Positions 62,128 through 64,000 of a DNA stretch of 64,000 nt are shown in pieces. The stretch is from assembly GCA_027574665.1 (NCBI GenBank), contig CM050659.1, positions 18,577,001 through 18,641,000 on the forward strand, written 5' to 3'. How positions within the stretch are numbered: the stretch's first letter is position 1; the number at the start of each line of letters is the position of its first letter. This DNA comes from Rhynochetos jubatus (lineage: Eukaryota > Chordata > Aves > Eurypygiformes > Rhynochetidae). The notes below the pieces were generated by a model. It was not told the origin of the DNA and did not search any database. It saw only the letters and a list, made by a program, of their open reading frames with translations. The position numbers were made by a program, and so were the translations under genes.

Positions 62128-64000
62128 AGTAAACGCTGTCCAAAACAAACTCTCCTTCCCTCTGAAACTCCAGCTCTACATAGTCCAGCTGGTTTTGTGA
62201 GCGATCTTTCCCTTAACAATATGCCAGAGCACTTATACACCCACAGGTTTTGCTCCACAGCTCGTGGTTTTCTATTTTCCCAGGAGCTCCGTGCCAGGTT
62301 CAGTGCTGCAGCGCAATTGCTAATCTCCAATGACCTTCTCCCCTCCTAGCCCTCGACTCCTGCGATTAAAATTGATTTTTCTCCTTCTCACCATGTAACA
62401 ATCTCACGTGCTGTCCTTGCTTTACTATTAGACAACGTAAAGTTGCACCCGGAGCAGAACATGTGAAATCAGGCTTTTGTATAGCCCTGAAAGCAATTAG
62501 TCTCAGCAGCCAGCAAAGAAGCAATATGAAGACAGCATGGAACTACCTGCCTCTGCCCAAAATGCCCCGAAACAGGGTGCTTTCAAGTTAACAGCAGCAC
62601 ACAAAGCATGAGGACCTACCCAGTGGCTGTGTGAAACACAAAGTCAGTAACTTGTATTAACCACAGTCAGGAGCATGACCTGAGTTTTAATAATTAATCC
62701 TACATGAAGCAAAAATTAAAGAACTATTAAGAACAGAACAAGCTGTTAGTAGACTATTGAAAGTACATTTTTCACACTCAAACACCTTGACTATCAAAAG
62801 GGACATGGGTCCTTTTCCTTAGATGGTGAAGAAATCACAAGTACTGTCCAGGATCTACACAACTTCATATGGCACGTTCCACAACCAGCTACACCAAGAG
62901 ACAGCAACAGCAAACAAAGCATTTCACCTATGCGGAGGAGTGGTGTTCAGGCAGAGTTTGATGGACACAGATAGGAAGGTGCCGCTGTCCTGAGTCCAGC
63001 CTGCGAACAGCAAGCTTCTTCGGTCACCTCCAAGCACGTCCCATAGCACTGGGGTGAAGAACCCGCCCAGCTCTCACATCTGACCTCCCCTCCAGACCCC
63101 TGCAACTGGCCACTGCCCAGATCCTGAGCTTTTCCTATTTCCCAGATGTTTCATTAACTGTCTGAGGCTCATCAGCTCTGCTCTTAAGCAGCTCTCCGTG
63201 CCTGGACTTCTGAGTAGAGACAAAGCATTAACCTCTCTTCTCTGCAGCAGAGGATTTTATATTCTTGTTACAATAATGTTTTTTGCTTTGTTTTAAGATA
63301 ATTAGATCTACAAATCAATACAGTCCTCTCCAAACAGCAATTACAACTGAAGAAAGATAGCTATCGGTAATACGGAAAGCCACTCAAGTAGTGGCTGTTA
63401 CCTTGAAGGTGGTTTGTCACATTTTCAAGCAGAGATATTAAATAACGCTGGTTTTGCTTGCCTTGTTAGAAGGCTCCATTTCCACCGAGAGAAAACACAA
63501 TTCAATAACTATGCTACACAAAGAGGTAACAGGCTCAGGAGCAGAGCCTGGAAAGCAAGTGGTGCCCGTGAGAGAAACGTGGCATAGGAAACAGAGAATA
63601 AGGTTCGTCAGTCAACCAAAGTCATTCTGCTTCCTCCTGCAGACCAGGAAGAGTGTTATGATCGCTGGTGCATTGGTCTGCATTAGGGAACTAAGTTAAT
63701 TCTTTCATCAAAATCTAGGTTTCTCACACACTCATGGCCCTGGCTGTAAATATGAGAAGGTGAGCATGAAAGAACTGAAATACAAACAACATTCTTAATT
63801 TAGGATTTTTTTTTTAAAAGCCTGAAAAAAATCCTCACCTGTTTGGGAAGTGCTAAGCCATGTGTCTGGAGGGCTTATATTTCAGCTGGAAGCAAAAATT
63901 AAACATGGTAGGAGTTGAGAAACTGAAAGCAAAATACACTAAATAAATTTTATTGCAGTAAAGTAGGAGAGATTAAGGGGGATTCTACCTGTCCCCAAGT

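Larger units (their letters stand above)
58441..64000. other. Unique non-coding sequence to the right edge
   Basis: No gene or repeat family was recognised. The minus-strand frame at 59449-59973 (174 codons) is the longest in the window but shows no domain, no repeat and no conserved motif. A small 12-base tandem duplication (59336-59359) and a juxtaposed acceptor/donor motif (62094-62127) are listed separately. Confidence 0.5.

Noticed and set aside
1..64000. Endogenous retrovirus or LTR elements, tRNA genes, CRISPR-like arrays
   Set aside because: No TG...CA-bounded direct LTR pair, no gag/pol/env-like frame, no cloverleaf with A and B boxes and no regular repeat-spacer array was seen.

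Overview
The window looks like non-coding nuclear DNA from a bird. Three things point that way. The only abundant interspersed repeats are CR1 LINEs, most of them 5'-truncated and several ending in the avian-type octamer tail (ATTCTATG variants). All recognised repeats together cover only about 6% of the sequence. There are no Alu or B1 elements, no L1, and no LTR pair that I could see. A crocodilian or turtle source cannot be fully excluded from CR1 alone, but the low repeat density favours a bird.

I found no protein-coding gene or exon, no tRNA or rRNA, no CRISPR array and no bacterial or organellar feature. The many open frames (longest 174 codons) are about what chance gives in 64 kb of this composition, or they lie on or opposite CR1 ORF2 remnants. 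The window therefore reads as the inside of a long intron or an intergenic stretch.

Layout: 1-1.4 kb is GC-richer with a CpG cluster at 601-841. 1.4-8.3 kb is AT-rich unique DNA with an enhancer-like block near 2.9-3.5 kb. CR1 copies of one 3'-end type lie at 8.3 kb (+), 22.8 kb (-), 46.7 kb (+) and 48.3 kb (+). CR1 copies with other 3' ends lie at 16.25 kb (+, only the tail) and 36.4 kb (-). Much older CR1 fossils lie at 19.2-19.6 kb (-, a decayed reverse-transcriptase block), 26.4-26.6 kb (-, end of ORF2) and 39.3-39.9 kb (+, endonuclease-RT linker joined directly to the 3' end, with the RT domain missing). Two weak MIR-like (CORE-SINE) relics are proposed at 29.6-29.8 kb (-) and 58.3-58.4 kb (+). 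Simple repeats include a 20-base C run (17619-17638), a 19-base A run after an AATAAA (10194-10227) and an A-rich tract (33814-33853). There are also several short two-copy direct repeats.

The remaining sequence is unique. A few AT-rich blocks with clustered homeodomain, E-box, SOX, FOX or C/EBP-like motifs (about 3 kb, 31 kb, 44 kb, 56 kb) and one dense CpG patch (53944-54058) are the best candidates for regulatory function; they are inferred from composition and motifs only. I did not see evidence for a new biological system. The most informative items are the internally deleted ancient CR1, the candidate regulatory blocks, the CpG patch and two possible recursive splice sites.
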